NCBI GenBank assembly: GCA_023667015.1
Contig: JAMPAX010000002.1
Span: forward strand, 1-54,258
DNA: 54,258 nucleotides
Reading direction: 5' to 3'
From: Muribaculaceae bacterium
GTDB lineage: Bacteria > Bacteroidota > Bacteroidia > Bacteroidales > Muribaculaceae
Part shown: positions 33,783-41,774 of the stretch, in pieces
Layout: each line of letters opens with the position of its first letter
Position numbering within the stretch: position 1 is the first letter of the stretch
The notes under the pieces: generated by a model
Databases searched by the model: none
What the model saw: the letters and a program-made list of their open reading frames with translations, nothing else
Told to the model about the DNA's origin: nothing
Program-made: the position numbers and the translations under genes

Positions 33783-34724
33783 ATGGAAAAGATCATCGAC
33801 CCTGTAGAAAGAGAGCTTTTACACTCGGAGCTGACATCCGAGCGGCTACTGCGCTCCACCAACAAGGGAGACAATGAGATATACATCGTAGATGCTCACA
33901 ACTCCCCGAATGTAATGCTCGAAATCGGGCGTCTTCGAGAGATAGCATTCCGCGACGCCGGAGGAGGTACGGGAAAGTCGATAGATATCGATGAGTTTGA
34001 CATGATGGAGACTCCCTGTCAGCAACTGATAGTATGGAATCCTACAGGAGATGAAATTATCGGTGGCTATCGCTTTATCCTCGGTGAGGATATCGTAGTC
34101 AAAGATGGGATACCCAATATCGCCACCTCCCACATGTTTAACTTTTCGGAAAGATTCCTCAAAGAATTACTACCGACTACCATCGAATTAGGGCGCTCGT
34201 TTGTGACCTTAGAGTATCAGACTACCAAGGCCGGTCCTAAAGCCCTATATGCCCTGGACAATCTCTGGGACGGACTGGGTGCCCTCACCGTACTCCACCC
34301 CTCAATAGAATATCTCTTTGGCAAGGTCACCATGTATCCCAACTTCGGCGCTGAGCCTCGCGATATACTCTTAGGTTTTCTCTACAAGCACTTCCCGGAT
34401 CCGGAAAATCTTGTGCGTCCTATAGAGCAACTTGAAAGCAACGCCCTATCTGATGAAATACAAGCTCTCTTCACGGGACCAACCTTCAAAGACGACTATC
34501 GCACACTCAACCATCTGGTAAGGCTCAGCGGAAGGAACATTCCCCCTCTGGTCAACGCCTATATGGGACTCAGTCCTACAATGAGAGTCTTCGGCACAGC
34601 CATCAACCATGAATTTGGCGAAGTAGAAGAAACAGGCATATTCTTCAAAATTTCAGAGATTTTCGAAGAGAAAAAAGCCCGCCATATCGGCACCTTTAAA
34701 CAACTCACAGACTTTCGGCAATGA
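33783..34724 (+). CDS. glsB: GlsB-like N-acyltransferase (OlsB family, GNAT fold)
   Basis: A 313-residue acyltransferase closely resembling B. thetaiotaomicron GlsB, which attaches a 3-hydroxy acyl chain to glycine as the first step of glycine-lipid (serine/glycine lipid precursor) synthesis. Landmarks are SPNVMLEIGRLREIAFRDAG, KSIDIDEFDMMETPCQQLIV, FNFSERFLKELLPTTIELGR and DNLWDGLGALTVLHP. I chose ATG 33783; the frame is open 60 codons further upstream, but that stretch spans the promoter and repeats. Its stop overlaps the LegB-like gene by 4 nt, an unusual partner: in Bacteroides glsB is followed by glsA, which here lies 13.5 kb away on the other strand. Confidence 0.88.
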   Translation: MEKIIDPVERELLHSELTSERLLRSTNKGDNEIYIVDAHNSPNVMLEIGRLREIAFRDAGGGTGKSIDIDEFDMMETPCQQLIVWNPTGDEIIGGYRFILGEDIVVKDGIPNIATSHMFNFSERFLKELLPTTIELGRSFVTLEYQTTKAGPKALYALDNLWDGLGALTVLHPSIEYLFGKVTMYPNFGAEPRDILLGFLYKHFPDPENLVRPIEQLESNALSDEIQALFTGPTFKDDYRTLNHLVRLSGRNIPPLVNAYMGLSPTMRVFGTAINHEFGEVEETGIFFKISEIFEEKKARHIGTFKQLTDFRQ

Positions 34725-35698
34725 AAAACGTACTCATCACGGGTGCTGACGGCTTCATCGGCTCCCATCTTACTGAACTGCTGCTCGCTGAGGGATACAA
34801 CGTCCGAGCCCTGGCTCAATATAACTCGTTCAACAATTGGGGATGGCTCGAAGGGATCAATAATCCCCGGCTGGAGATAGTCACCGGCGACGTTCGCGAC
34901 CCCAACTTCTGCAGGCAGATCATGAAGGGACAGGATACGGCCTTCCATCTCGCGGCGCTAATTGCTATCCCCTATTCATACGTAGCTCCCGACTCATATG
35001 TAGACACCAACATCAAAGGAACATTAAATATGTGTCAGGCAGCCCGCGATGCCGGTGATGTACGATTGCTGGTCACCTCTACTTCGGAAGTCTACGGCAC
35101 AGCTCGCTACGTACCTATCGATGAATCGCATCCCAAGCAGCCGCAGAGTCCCTACTCGGCCACAAAAATAGGAGCCGATGCTATAGCGATGAGCTTCTAC
35201 AATGCCTTCTCACTCCCGGTCAGCATCGTTCGTCCCTTCAATACCTACGGTCCGCGACAGAGTGCTCGAGCTATCATCCCCACGATTATCACCCAGATAG
35301 CCAACGGAGAACGCAAGATAAAGGTAGGAGATCTGACCCCCACCCGCGATTTTAACTACGTCAGCGATACCGCTCGCGGATTCCTCGCCATAGCACGCAG
35401 TGAAGACACCATAGGCCGAGAAGTCAACATAGCCACCGGCAAGGAGGTCAGCATGCAACAGACACTCGATACGATAGCCAAAATTATGAAAGCCGACCTC
35501 ACTTGGGAACGCGACGAACAACGCATACGTCCAGCCAAGTCAGAAGTATTTCGACTCCTTGGCGACAACACCCTTATAAAAGAACTCACCTCCTGGCATC
35601 CGGAGGTAACCCTCGAAGAAGGACTTCGCCAGACCATAGAATGGTTTACCAACCCGAAGAATCTTCGAAGGTATAAATCAAACATCTACAATCAATGA
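34721..35698 (+). CDS. legB: LegB-like NAD-dependent sugar 4,6-dehydratase
   Basis: LegB dehydrates GDP-GlcNAc (Campylobacter) or UDP-GlcNAc to a 4-keto-6-deoxy sugar in legionaminic acid synthesis. This 325-residue SDR has ITGADGFIGSHLTELLLAEG (NAD binding), NSFNNWGWLEG, HLAALIAIPYSYVAPDSYVD, STSEVYGTARYVPIDE, YSATKIGADAIAMSFY, and RPFNTYGPRQSARAIIPTI, all typical of LegB and not of RfbB or Gmd. It overlaps the glsB-like and ATP-grasp genes by 4 nt at each end. An aminotransferase (LegC) that should use the product is not adjacent; the only aminotransferase in the window lies in the capsule locus. Confidence 0.88.
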   Translation: MKNVLITGADGFIGSHLTELLLAEGYNVRALAQYNSFNNWGWLEGINNPRLEIVTGDVRDPNFCRQIMKGQDTAFHLAALIAIPYSYVAPDSYVDTNIKGTLNMCQAARDAGDVRLLVTSTSEVYGTARYVPIDESHPKQPQSPYSATKIGADAIAMSFYNAFSLPVSIVRPFNTYGPRQSARAIIPTIITQIANGERKIKVGDLTPTRDFNYVSDTARGFLAIARSEDTIGREVNIATGKEVSMQQTLDTIAKIMKADLTWERDEQRIRPAKSEVFRLLGDNTLIKELTSWHPEVTLEEGLRQTIEWFTNPKNLRRYKSNIYNQ

Positions 35699-36645
35699 AA
35701 AAGAACAGACTCGTAGCCCTGCTACTCGGAGGCGGCCGAAGGGTATCTATGGCCCAGTTGTTGAAACGGAGTGCTGAGCGTCTTGGCATCGATCTTGAAA
35801 TCGTGAGCTATGAGCTTGAGCGTCAAGTACCGATAGCTGTGGAAGGAGAAGTCGTAACGGGTCTGCGTTGGGACGATCCCGACATAGAAGCAGACGTAGT
35901 GCGCGTAGCTATCGAGCATGAAGCCAACATAGTACTCCCCTTTGCCGATGGGGCCATCCCCGTAGCCGCCAAATGTGCAGCCAAATTAGGGCATACCTTC
36001 ATTCCATACCGCAACGTAGAGGGAGCCGAAACATTCTATGACCGCTCACTCAGCGCCAAAGCACTGAAAGAAGCCGGCATACCGGCACCCACTGACTACA
36101 CCGTCATCAATGCTGAGCCTCCCGTAATAGCCAAGCCTCGCCGAGGTTCTACAGCCCGCAATATCAAAATATTTCACGATATTGAAGACCTTATGAGTCT
36201 CGAGAACCTCTCGAGCTATGTACTTCAAGAATATATCGAAGATTTCGATGAATATGAAATTGAAGCCTACATAGACATGGAAGGACAGTTGCTTGCCTGC
36301 GTGCCGGTAAAGCTATTGGAAGTACTTGGCGGAGAACCCACTCGTGCCATTACAGAGCGCATTCCGGAACTTGAGACACTCTGTCGAAAAGTCAGCGAGG
36401 CCTTCTCTCTCAGAGGCCCCATATTGATAGAAGTATTATTCGACCGCAAGCGTCATCGCTTTGTAGTCACCCATATAGCACCACGTCCGGGCGATGCAGC
36501 CGGATGTGCCGTATACTCCGGAGCACCTCTGACAGACTATATCATTAAAGAAACCTGCGGAATCGGAGTAGCACCATGCGACGATTGGGCAGACCACACA
36601 CTCATGACCTGCTACCGCAAGGAAGCTATATTTTTCAACTCTTGA
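35695..36645 (+). CDS. ATP-grasp ligase, carbamoyl-phosphate-synthase-like
   Basis: A 316-residue ATP-grasp protein, which would activate a carboxylate as acyl phosphate and join it to an amine or thiol. It shows the N-terminal lobe (LVALLLGGGRRVSMAQLL), a central NIVLPFADGAIPVAAKCA, the ATP-binding strand VIAKPRRGSTARNI, YVLQEYIEDFDEYEIEAYID and the metal-binding end PILIEVLFDRKRHRFVVTHI. The substrate is unknown. Position between legB and neuB suggests it adds an amino acid or other acyl group to the nonulosonic acid or its precursor (inference). Four-nt overlaps at both ends. It is not biotin carboxylase or D-Ala ligase by motif. Confidence 0.85.
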   Translation: MKKNRLVALLLGGGRRVSMAQLLKRSAERLGIDLEIVSYELERQVPIAVEGEVVTGLRWDDPDIEADVVRVAIEHEANIVLPFADGAIPVAAKCAAKLGHTFIPYRNVEGAETFYDRSLSAKALKEAGIPAPTDYTVINAEPPVIAKPRRGSTARNIKIFHDIEDLMSLENLSSYVLQEYIEDFDEYEIEAYIDMEGQLLACVPVKLLEVLGGEPTRAITERIPELETLCRKVSEAFSLRGPILIEVLFDRKRHRFVVTHIAPRPGDAAGCAVYSGAPLTDYIIKETCGIGVAPCDDWADHTLMTCYRKEAIFFNS

Positions 36646-37676
36646 AAAAGCATACGATAATAATAGCAGAAGCCGGAGTGAACCACAACGGATCGTTGGC
36701 ACGCGCTCTGGAGATGGTCGACGCTGCTCACGAAGCCGGCGCTGACTACGTCAAATTCCAGACAGCCATACCCTCACAGCTTGTGGCTGCCACAGCCCCC
36801 AAAGCCAATTATCAGAAAGAGACCACCAATACCTCTGAGTCTCAACTCGAGATGCTCTCCAAGCTCCTGTTGCCCTTCGAGGATTTCATCACCCTTGCCT
36901 ACTATTGCCAAAAAATAGGGATTGGATTTATGTCTACCCCCTTCGACCTTCAGAGCATCGAATTTCTCGACACTCTGGGACAAGACTATTTCAAAATCCC
37001 ATCCGGAGAGATCGACAATCTCCCCTATCTAAGAGCAATAGCAGCTTGTGGGCGCCCGGTAATACTCTCCTGCGGGATGAGCACGATGAAAGAAATAGAA
37101 GATGCGCTGAAGATACTGACCGGTACCCACCCCGACTATCCGAGCGAGTCGGTCCTCACACTCGATGACATCATCGTACTTCATTGCAACACTCAATATC
37201 CCACCCCATACGAAGACGTCAATCTTGAGGCAATGACAGCTATCAGGGAAATCTTTGGAGTGCGCACAGGATACTCCGACCATACTCGCGGCATTGAGGT
37301 GCCAATAGCGGCCGTAGCCTTGGGGGCAACTGTAATTGAGAAACACTTCACGCTCAGCCGTGAGCTTCCGGGACCCGACCATAAAGCCTCACTTGAGCCT
37401 GAAGAGCTCCGCGAGATGGTCAGAAGTATCAGGAACGTTGAAAAAGCCTTAGGCAGCCCCGACAAGCGGGTCACTCACAGCGAAGAAAGCAACAGAAAGA
37501 TTGCCCGTAAAAGCTTAGTAGCTTCGCGACCAATAAAAAAAGGAGAACTATTCTGTCCTGAGAACGTCACTGCCAAACGCCCGGCAACGGGGCTAAGTCC
37601 TATGGCCTGGGATGAAGTAATGGGACATCCCTCCCCTACCGATTTCGACATTGACGAAAACATACGGCTGAAATGA
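36642..37676 (+). CDS. neuB: NeuB/LegI-like nonulosonic acid synthase, TTG start
   Basis: Condenses an N-acetylated hexose with phosphoenolpyruvate to form a nine-carbon sugar acid (sialic or legionaminic). The 344-residue product has IIIAEAGVNHNGSLARALEM, GADYVKFQTAIPSQL, FMSTPFDLQSIEFL, FKIPSGEIDNLPYL, LHCNTQYPTPYEDVNL, GYSDHTRGIEVPIAA and EKHFTLSRELPGPDHKASL, then a C-terminal antifreeze/SAF domain. I chose TTG 36642: it forms a TTGA overlap with the preceding stop, parallel to the ATGA overlaps in the operon, and gives the usual length; an ATG at 36576 would overlap the ligase gene by 70 nt. It overlaps neuC by 4 nt. Confidence 0.92.
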   Translation: MKKHTIIIAEAGVNHNGSLARALEMVDAAHEAGADYVKFQTAIPSQLVAATAPKANYQKETTNTSESQLEMLSKLLLPFEDFITLAYYCQKIGIGFMSTPFDLQSIEFLDTLGQDYFKIPSGEIDNLPYLRAIAACGRPVILSCGMSTMKEIEDALKILTGTHPDYPSESVLTLDDIIVLHCNTQYPTPYEDVNLEAMTAIREIFGVRTGYSDHTRGIEVPIAAVALGATVIEKHFTLSRELPGPDHKASLEPEELREMVRSIRNVEKALGSPDKRVTHSEESNRKIARKSLVASRPIKKGELFCPENVTAKRPATGLSPMAWDEVMGHPSPTDFDIDENIRLK

Positions 37677-38800
37677 AAATTGTGATTGCTACAGGGACCC
37701 GCGCCGATTGGGGACTTCTCCACCCTCTTGCCGACGAGTTGAGAAATCGTGGGGTAGAGCCGATGATAGCCGCCACCAACGCCCATTTTTTCAATGAGTT
37801 AGGCAACACCATAGATGAAATAGAAGCCGACGGGTATACCCCTAAGCGTATCCCTACAAGACGCAAGCCCGAAGAAGCTACCGCCGACGCCCTTACCGGC
37901 TTCGCTGACCTCTTCGCCACAGAAAAGCCCGACTGCGTAGTAATCTTAGGAGACAGATACGAAATGATGGGAGTCGCCACAGCAGCCCTCCTTTCCGGGA
38001 TACCCATAGTCCATATCGCAGGAGGGAACATCACCGCCGGAGCCTACGACAATGCCATACGCAATGCCCTCTCACAGATGGCCACACTTCATCTACCTGA
38101 GACCAAACAATGTGGCCACAGACTCGCATCAATGGGGATAAAACCGGACAGAATTGTAACTGCCGGAAGTCCGGGAGTCTACAATGCCTTGAATATCGAC
38201 CTTATGAGTCTTGAGCAACTCGAAGATAGCTTAGGGGCAACCCTGGGAGAAGACTTCTTGCTCGCCACCCTTCATCCCGCCACTCTCGATAGTGAAAGCC
38301 CGGGAAAGAGGATGACCGATTTCCTGCAAGCCTTAGCAGGTCACATGGACATGCATCCGGGACGTAACGTACTGATGACCTATCCCAACAGCGACAACGA
38401 CCCGGGACCTCTGATTCAACAGATTGAAAGATTTTCTCAGAAATATCCCGGAAGAGTAGTGACGATAGCATCGCTGGGAAGAGTGAGATATCTATCGGCT
38501 GCGGCACTATGCACAGCCGTCATCGGCAACTCCTCAAGCGCCATCGAAGAGACACCCTCCTTAGGGCACCCCTCCCTCGACATTGGCATACGCCAAGAAG
38601 GGAGAGAGCGGGGACCGGGAGTCTTTCACTGCGAGGCAGACACCACCTCAATTCTGGCAGGCCTGGATACAGTCACCACAGAAGAAGCCACCCGCATAGC
38701 CTCAGCGCGAAAGAACCCTTATAATCTTGGCAACACCCCCCAAATTCAAGCTGATGCTATACTTCAACTCAATAAACAATCATTAAATTCGTTTATATAA
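37673..38800 (+). CDS. neuC: NeuC/LegG-like hydrolysing nucleotide-HexNAc 2-epimerase
   Basis: Removes the nucleotide while inverting C-2, supplying the free hexosamine for NeuB: ManNAc from UDP-GlcNAc, or the 2,4-diacetamido sugar in the Leg pathway. It has 375 residues: VIATGTRADWGLLHPLADEL, CVVILGDRYEMMGVATAALL, VHIAGGNITAGAYDNAIRNA, LATLHPATLDSE, LMTYPNSDNDPGPLI and GNSSSAIEETPSLGHPSLDIG. The AGGNITAGAYD version differs from the GGExTEGAxDE of classic NeuC, so it is divergent. It is last in the five-gene operon. No CMP-sugar synthetase follows. Its stop codon begins in a 21-bp tandem repeat. Confidence 0.9.
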   Translation: MKIVIATGTRADWGLLHPLADELRNRGVEPMIAATNAHFFNELGNTIDEIEADGYTPKRIPTRRKPEEATADALTGFADLFATEKPDCVVILGDRYEMMGVATAALLSGIPIVHIAGGNITAGAYDNAIRNALSQMATLHLPETKQCGHRLASMGIKPDRIVTAGSPGVYNALNIDLMSLEQLEDSLGATLGEDFLLATLHPATLDSESPGKRMTDFLQALAGHMDMHPGRNVLMTYPNSDNDPGPLIQQIERFSQKYPGRVVTIASLGRVRYLSAAALCTAVIGNSSSAIEETPSLGHPSLDIGIRQEGRERGPGVFHCEADTTSILAGLDTVTTEEATRIASARKNPYNLGNTPQIQADAILQLNKQSLNSFI

Positions 38801-38840
38801 AGATTAACCATCCGTTGATAAAGATTAACCATCCGTTGAT
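38799..38840 (+). repeat. 21-bp tandem repeat, two perfect units
   Basis: AAAGATTAACCATCCGTTGAT occurs twice end to end, overlapping the neuC stop codon and ending 39 nt before the next start. Twenty-one is three times the heptad period seen elsewhere in this window. Confidence 0.8.
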
Positions 38841-38879
38841 AAAAATATAACTGAGCTACCCTCAATCTTCCATACAATC

Positions 38880-41690
38880 ATGAACATCATTAGAATTCTC
38901 TTCTGTCTAATACTACTGTTCTCCACAATATCCTCCCAAGCCAACATTATCGGCGGCGACTGGAAAAAACATCCGGGAGCTGACCTCGGCAGCGGTCGCA
39001 CAGCCACTCATATAGCCGAGCAATTTCGCACAGAAAGATACTCCTATTTCTTGGCTCAAGGAAGAGCCTTTGCGCCGGATCGAGGCATAATATATATGGA
39101 AGGTCATAGCTATGGCTACTATTATTTATATCCTTTCCGCTACGATTCACTGCATCCCGAAAGAGGTATCTATCCGCTCAGCGACGACCTTCCTCTCTCC
39201 GGCACACGAGTGGACGTTATGGAATACTCTCCATTATCTAACACTCTGGTACTGGTCTATAAAGATGGCATGATTGATATTATCACTGATGGCAAAGACG
39301 TACATCCCATCAGAGAACTTAAAGACTATCGTACCCCCGGCAACAAGGCTACCTTCTCATGTCGCTTTGACCTGGATGGACGCAGAGCCTACCTGGCTAC
39401 AGCCTTCGGATATTTAACACTCGACATACAGCAAGGGAAATGCCTGGAGTTTAACAATCTTAACCATGGCATCTTTGAAATTTGCCGCGTAGGAGAGAGA
39501 ATGGTAGTCCTGACAAGAGCGAAAACCGATGATGGCATCGACCCCTCCAACGTATACACCTACTCCGGGAAATTATCATCCATTTATGATGGAGACTTAT
39601 ACTTCTACACACCGGGGACAACACCCGACTTTACAACCACAAGCTATCAGAAAGTAAAACTTGCCGCCAAGGGAGACAACACCTCAACCGTGCTCAATAC
39701 ATCCACCGGCCAGCTACGTCGGCCCCAGCGTCTGATGCCACTGACAGAAAACACCTTTGCGGTAGTGCCCCACTACAACGACAACAAGACGGGACTATTC
39801 GTAGTACACATCGGGGATGACAACACATGCGTCGGCTCATACGTCGTCACCGGCAACACCGAATTTGGAATCTCCGGAACACAATATATCCACAAATCAA
39901 ACTACGACAAACTCGTATCCTCCTACCGTGATGGCTATACATTCTCATTCACAAACGGACTGGCATTATTGCGACGTGGAGTAGACTTCAATCCTGAGTC
40001 TGAAAATCCTGTAGCAGACTTCCGAACAGAAGCTGTAACTTTTGTAGAAAAAACGACAACAAACTTCCCGGAGGCTGCCGGCAACGAAATAAAGATGGGA
40101 ATGTCAACCTGGGATGGTCATGAATTCTGGACATACCATACAAAAATAGGTATGGCGAATCGCGTGCTTACACTTGAAGACGACTCATCCAATAAATTTC
40201 CCGCCCCGGCAAGCTGGAGCGCGCCGACAGACGTAGTCAAATTCAACGCCTGCTCAACCTCCGACCCCTTCTTCCTGCAATATCACCCCGACTACGGAAT
40301 GATTGTTCGCGGACGCCCGGGACGTGGAGGGAACTACCTCCCCGGAGAGGCTTCCCAATATGATGCCCTCTGCGCCTACCGCAACGGACAATGGACAGAC
40401 CTCTCCATGTCGCGCGAAGGCACACCCGCTGCCGGTTCATATCCCCAGCCATGCGGTATTGGAATAGATCCCCTCGACTCCAAATATATATACGGCGGAA
40501 CCTTCTCCCACGGAATGTTCCGAATTAATACTCGGGACCATTCCGATGTATTAGCGTTCACTCGCTCCACGGACAACTCCGTCATCAACAACGTAGCCAA
40601 CACTTTCACGATTTTTCCGATTCAGCAGCCATACAAATCCTGTACAAACGCATCGAATCCTGTGTTCGACACAAAAGGTACGCTTTGGACAGATCTCGAC
40701 AACAGAAATACCAACACCCTGTTGCTATACTACTGGACAGCAGAAGATCGCAAAGCCGTCATGGACGCATCCTACGACCCCGCAGTCTATGAGGCTCACC
40801 CCATGAAGACCCTGGAAGTGCCGGGCAATGACATTACCTCCTACGGACATTTGATGCCGCTGAAATATCCCGGACATGAAAACATCCTGGTATATAGTTG
40901 CAACAACTACTTTGGAGAAGAATACGAGCCCAAAATATTCGACCACAACGGCACGCTCAACGACCCCTCCGACGACCGTTGGATAGCCCTCCACACACCG
41001 GTCATTGACGGAGTTCAACCCTTAGACAAAGGCTTCAGAACACGCGGCGTGTTCGAGAATCTCAAAACCGGACAGGTATGGTTCATGACAGAACTCGGAA
41101 TACTGACGATTGACGTTGATAATGCATTAAAAGGAGACAAGTCAATGCATATCTTACGTCCCGAATGTGCCATCACTCCACAGAGATCCTTCGAAGGGAC
41201 ATTTACAACATGCGCTGCAACTGATTCAGACGGCAATATCTGGGTAGGCACACTCTCTGATGGTATCTACGTACTTAATCCTGAGGCCACTAAGATAATC
41301 GGCCACTACAACACCGACAACTCCCCCGTTCCCAGCGATATAATATCCGTAGTAGCCCTCGATGAATCTACCGGCTCAATGTTTATAGGAACTCAGGAAG
41401 GACTGATAGAATTCCTTCCCGACGGCCATAATACAGTCACTGCCGAAGGAATCAAAGCTATCCCCTACGTCGTAACCCCCGACTACAAAGGTAGCATAAA
41501 GATTACCGGGCTCAACGACAACAAAACATACAGCATCGTTGACGCAAAGGGTCAGATCATAGCCGATCTCGAGAAATCGCAAATCGGCATCAGCGAATGG
41601 CAACCAATCAACATATCCACCGGTGCCCACTACCTGATATCGAAAGAAAATCCGAAGGTTCGTCTTCTCGAAATCCCCGTTATTAAATAG
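38880..41690 (+). CDS. PorZ-like two-propeller protein (type IX secretion)
   Basis: A 936-residue exported protein with a Sec signal peptide (MNIIRILFCLILLFSTISSQA). It resembles PorZ, which in Porphyromonas sits on the surface with the sortase PorU and delivers anionic lipopolysaccharide for attachment to secreted proteins. Repeated beta-propeller blades can be seen (VLVYKDGMIDIITDGKD, RRAYLATAFGYLTLDIQQGK, NIWVGTLSDGIYVLNPEA, GSMFIGTQEGLIEFLPDG). It ends with a beta-sandwich tail (ITGLNDNKTYSIVDAKGQII) like a T9SS C-terminal domain. It is longer than PorZ (about 780 residues). Its place after a nonulosonic acid operon fits the sugar-lipid role (inference). Other T9SS genes are not in the window. 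Confidence 0.6.
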   Translation: MNIIRILFCLILLFSTISSQANIIGGDWKKHPGADLGSGRTATHIAEQFRTERYSYFLAQGRAFAPDRGIIYMEGHSYGYYYLYPFRYDSLHPERGIYPLSDDLPLSGTRVDVMEYSPLSNTLVLVYKDGMIDIITDGKDVHPIRELKDYRTPGNKATFSCRFDLDGRRAYLATAFGYLTLDIQQGKCLEFNNLNHGIFEICRVGERMVVLTRAKTDDGIDPSNVYTYSGKLSSIYDGDLYFYTPGTTPDFTTTSYQKVKLAAKGDNTSTVLNTSTGQLRRPQRLMPLTENTFAVVPHYNDNKTGLFVVHIGDDNTCVGSYVVTGNTEFGISGTQYIHKSNYDKLVSSYRDGYTFSFTNGLALLRRGVDFNPESENPVADFRTEAVTFVEKTTTNFPEAAGNEIKMGMSTWDGHEFWTYHTKIGMANRVLTLEDDSSNKFPAPASWSAPTDVVKFNACSTSDPFFLQYHPDYGMIVRGRPGRGGNYLPGEASQYDALCAYRNGQWTDLSMSREGTPAAGSYPQPCGIGIDPLDSKYIYGGTFSHGMFRINTRDHSDVLAFTRSTDNSVINNVANTFTIFPIQQPYKSCTNASNPVFDTKGTLWTDLDNRNTNTLLLYYWTAEDRKAVMDASYDPAVYEAHPMKTLEVPGNDITSYGHLMPLKYPGHENILVYSCNNYFGEEYEPKIFDHNGTLNDPSDDRWIALHTPVIDGVQPLDKGFRTRGVFENLKTGQVWFMTELGILTIDVDNALKGDKSMHILRPECAITPQRSFEGTFTTCAATDSDGNIWVGTLSDGIYVLNPEATKIIGHYNTDNSPVPSDIISVVALDESTGSMFIGTQEGLIEFLPDGHNTVTAEGIKAIPYVVTPDYKGSIKITGLNDNKTYSIVDAKGQIIADLEKSQIGISEWQPINISTGAHYLISKENPKVRLLEIPVIK

Positions 41691-41696
41691 ACACTG

Positions 41697-41727
41697 TTTG
41701 TGGATTTGTGAACTTTGATTAATTTTG
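41697..41727 (+). promoter_or_regulatory. yidC promoter
   Basis: TTTG (41697-41700), a 19-bp spacer and TAATTTTG (41720-41727) match both Bacteroidota promoter elements. Transcription should start near 41734, about 40 nt before the yidC ATG at 41775. Confidence 0.78.
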
Positions 41728-41774
41728 CAAATTGAAATTGCATGCCCCGTTGGGGCTCTGAACGATTCTCACTT

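Noticed and set aside
33569..33886. Open frame extending the aldolase N-terminus by about 100 residues
   Set aside because: The extension covers the fba promoter, has low-complexity hydrophobic composition and is foreign to class II aldolases.
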